From: an uncultured Bacteroidales bacterium
GTDB taxonomy: Bacteria > Bacteroidota > Bacteroidia > Bacteroidales > JAFGXI01
NCBI GenBank assembly: GCA_947311115.1
Contig: CAMZKE010000066.1
Span: forward strand, 1-34,719
Direction: 5' to 3'
DNA: 34,719 nt
Shown: piece by piece, positions 33,547-34,719 of the stretch
Layout of the letters: each line of letters starts with the position of its first letter
Numbering within the stretch: the stretch's first letter is position 1
Position numbers and translations under genes: made by a program
The notes under the pieces: model-generated
What the model saw: the letters and a program-made list of their open reading frames with translations, nothing else
What the model was told of the DNA's origin: nothing
Database searches by the model: none

Positions 33547-34419
33547 TTAGTTGGTTATATTAACAACAGTTTCCTTATTACAATCATCTAATTTAACAAA
33601 ATCGAACCTAGCAAGTTTTTGAACACGAATCATACTATTTAATGCATTAACATACTCAATGCCTTTTGTTGAGTAGCGAGTTAAATATGGAGTTAATTTT
33701 TTACCTGTAATTTTATCGCCTTCGTTTCTTATATTTCTACGTTCTAAACGTAAAAGACGATAAGCACGAGTTGAATTTATATTGTGCATATAAGCTTCAA
33801 TCGATTGTAAAACAGTGTTAAAAGCTTTCAATTTAATTTTTGAATATTTCGATTGTATAAATTTACCTGTGTCGTTTTTACTTACGTGATGTCCAAAAAG
33901 AGCATTGCCCTCTTTTGCGTATCGCGATGTTCCCCAGCCACTTTCTGTAATTGCTTGTGCTATTGCCAAACTTGGAGGTACAATATCTATACGTTGCAGT
34001 AGTTCTTCTATATTTGCAGTATCGCCACTGTATTTTTGTGCCATTTCCAGAATAAACTTATTTTTTGTATTAGCTTTATTTATCAGATGTATTAGTTTTT
34101 CTCGTTCATTTACAATTTTATTATTGGCTTTTAATATATTGCTTAATAATATTCTAATAAATAAGCTTTTGCGTAGTTTAATTTTTTGTAGTTTTAAATC
34201 TTTAGGTGTGTTTTCTACAAATACGCAAGGAACTAGTGAGTCGGTAAAAATACTATCAATAGTGTAGTTTAATTTGGTTAAAACAGAGTCTAACTCTGTA
34301 CAATTTTTAACAGTTATTTTAACAGGTTTTTTATTAGATAAATCGTAAATATCTTTAATAATAAACAAAATTGCTATGCCTATAAGTAGTATTGTAAATA
34401 TTTTAATTGATTTGCTCAT
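33547..34419 (-). CDS. Bax-like N-acetylglucosaminidase-domain protein
   Basis: 290 residues with an N-terminal hydrophobic anchor (8-25). The C-terminal half is a GH73-type glucosaminidase domain: VPPSLAIAQAITESGWGTSRYAKEGNALFGHH (147-178) carries the catalytic-type Glu159, and later VLQSIEAYMHNINSTRAYRLLR and LTPYLTRYSTKGIEYV match Bax proteins. It is expected to cut or remodel peptidoglycan on the periplasmic side. Its stop lies one base from the pgpH stop with no terminator between them. A promoter candidate is at 34433-34463. Confidence 0.88.
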   Translation of the reverse strand: MSKSIKIFTILLIGIAILFIIKDIYDLSNKKPVKITVKNCTELDSVLTKLNYTIDSIFTDSLVPCVFVENTPKDLKLQKIKLRKSLFIRILLSNILKANNKIVNEREKLIHLINKANTKNKFILEMAQKYSGDTANIEELLQRIDIVPPSLAIAQAITESGWGTSRYAKEGNALFGHHVSKNDTGKFIQSKYSKIKLKAFNTVLQSIEAYMHNINSTRAYRLLRLERRNIRNEGDKITGKKLTPYLTRYSTKGIEYVNALNSMIRVQKLARFDFVKLDDCNKETVVNITN

Positions 34420-34432
34420 ATAGTTTTTACTG

Positions 34433-34463
34433 TAAATATATAGGCTTTTATTAAAAAAACAAA
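34433..34463 (-). promoter_or_regulatory. Candidate promoter for the Bax-like gene
   Basis: On the minus strand TTTG (34460-34463), 19 bases, then TATATTTA (34433-34440). Spacing is exact and the -7 box differs from consensus only at its last base. Distance to the ATG at 34419 is short. Confidence 0.45.
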
Positions 34464-34719
34464 TTTATATTTATTCGTGCATTAGTGGCAAATAATATCA
34501 TAAATCAATCTTTCTCCAATATGGAATATTACCATTTAAAGACTTATATATTAAATTATCATTCGTGTATTGTAGGCATTAATTTATACACATTTATTAA
34601 TCATTATTATAAATTTAGGTATAATAGACAAAATGGTTGCACTTTTTTAGCAATTTTTTCCATGTGGACAAAATGGTTGCACTTTTTTAGCATAATAATT
34701 CTAAAACTGAAAATATAGA
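34464..34719. other. Intergenic end of window
   Basis: No credible gene. A 77-codon frame at 34485-34718 has no recognisable domain, unusual composition and runs through the direct repeats. The only organised signal is the repeat pair listed at 34627-34692. Confidence 0.5.
34627..34692. repeat. Two 26-bp direct repeats with 40-bp period
   Basis: The 26 bases at 34627-34652 (starting GACAAAATGGTTGCAC and ending TTTTTTAGCA) are repeated identically at 34667-34692, separated by 14 bases. Closely spaced direct repeats of about this size are typical of the termini of IS21-family elements, so an insertion sequence may begin just beyond the window; no istA/istB sequence is present here to confirm it. 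Confidence 0.6.

Noticed and set aside
34485-34718. 77-codon plus-strand frame at the right edge
   Set aside because: No domain or credible start context, and part of it simply translates the 26-bp direct repeat twice.
1-34719. tRNA, rRNA, CRISPR array, riboswitch or prophage
   Set aside because: No cloverleaf-like sequence, no regularly spaced repeat series beyond the two copies at 34627-34692, and no phage or Cas genes were seen by eye. Small or divergent RNAs could be missed without a covariance search.

Overview
The window looks like a chromosomal segment of an AT-rich Bacteroidota bacterium, probably class Bacteroidia (Bacteroidales/Marinilabiliales-like). The evidence is two secreted proteins with C-terminal type IX secretion sorting domains, Bacteroidota-type promoter motifs (TTTG-N19-TAnnTTTG, clearest at 17489-17519), paired DUF3857 proteins, a DUF4831-like lipoprotein, a PCMD-like secreted protein and a PD40/TPR protein related to PorE. 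I see no rRNA, tRNA, CRISPR array, prophage or intact transposase. Most of the window is ordinary core and envelope biology; the accessory signals are small.

Layout. 1-374 is intergenic, with two abutting hairpins that look like a dispersed repeat. 375-5068 (minus) holds a TPR/PD40 envelope protein, a 10-TM ArsP_2-like metal exporter, a di-heme cytochrome c peroxidase lipoprotein and a divergent crotonase. 5177-6088 (plus) is a T9SS-exported PCMD-like protein, separated by a strong bidirectional terminator from a minus-strand thioredoxin/APS-kinase pair. A CoA-binding protein and an HtrA/DegQ protease follow on the minus strand. 9223-14630 (plus) is a tight six-gene run: dapF, sulfotransferase, PqqD-like protein, bifunctional NAD(P)HX repair enzyme, lipoprotein and panC. 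14627-16935 (minus) is a coupled GT-C glycosyltransferase and EI24-like membrane protein. 16936-17549 is a long intergenic stretch with several REP-like hairpins. 17550-21386 (plus) holds two DUF3857 proteins, one with an intact transglutaminase triad and one without. 21444-27248 (minus) holds RNase Z, a STAS protein, a TPR protein and a large BNR-repeat T9SS cargo. 27401-30156 (plus) holds a Cache-HAMP-GAF-PAS sensor with no output domain and two tiny proteins. 30153-31470 (minus) is an acyl carrier protein plus a GNAT-like protein. 31542-33545 is a PgpH-type c-di-AMP phosphodiesterase, and 33547-34419 (minus) a Bax-like glucosaminidase. The window ends in two 26-bp direct repeats that may mark the edge of an insertion sequence.

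How the genes fit together. The APS kinase can supply PAPS to the sulfotransferase about 3 kb away; the sulfotransferase is coupled to a RiPP-recognition-like PqqD protein, but no precursor peptide or radical SAM enzyme is visible. HtrA, DUF3857 proteins, TPR/PD40 proteins, T9SS cargo and Bax form an envelope-maintenance theme. PgpH suggests c-di-AMP signalling. The best candidates for something undescribed are the sulfotransferase-PqqD pair, the ACP-GNAT pair and the outputless sensor with its two small partners. All functions are read from motifs by eye; no database search was run.
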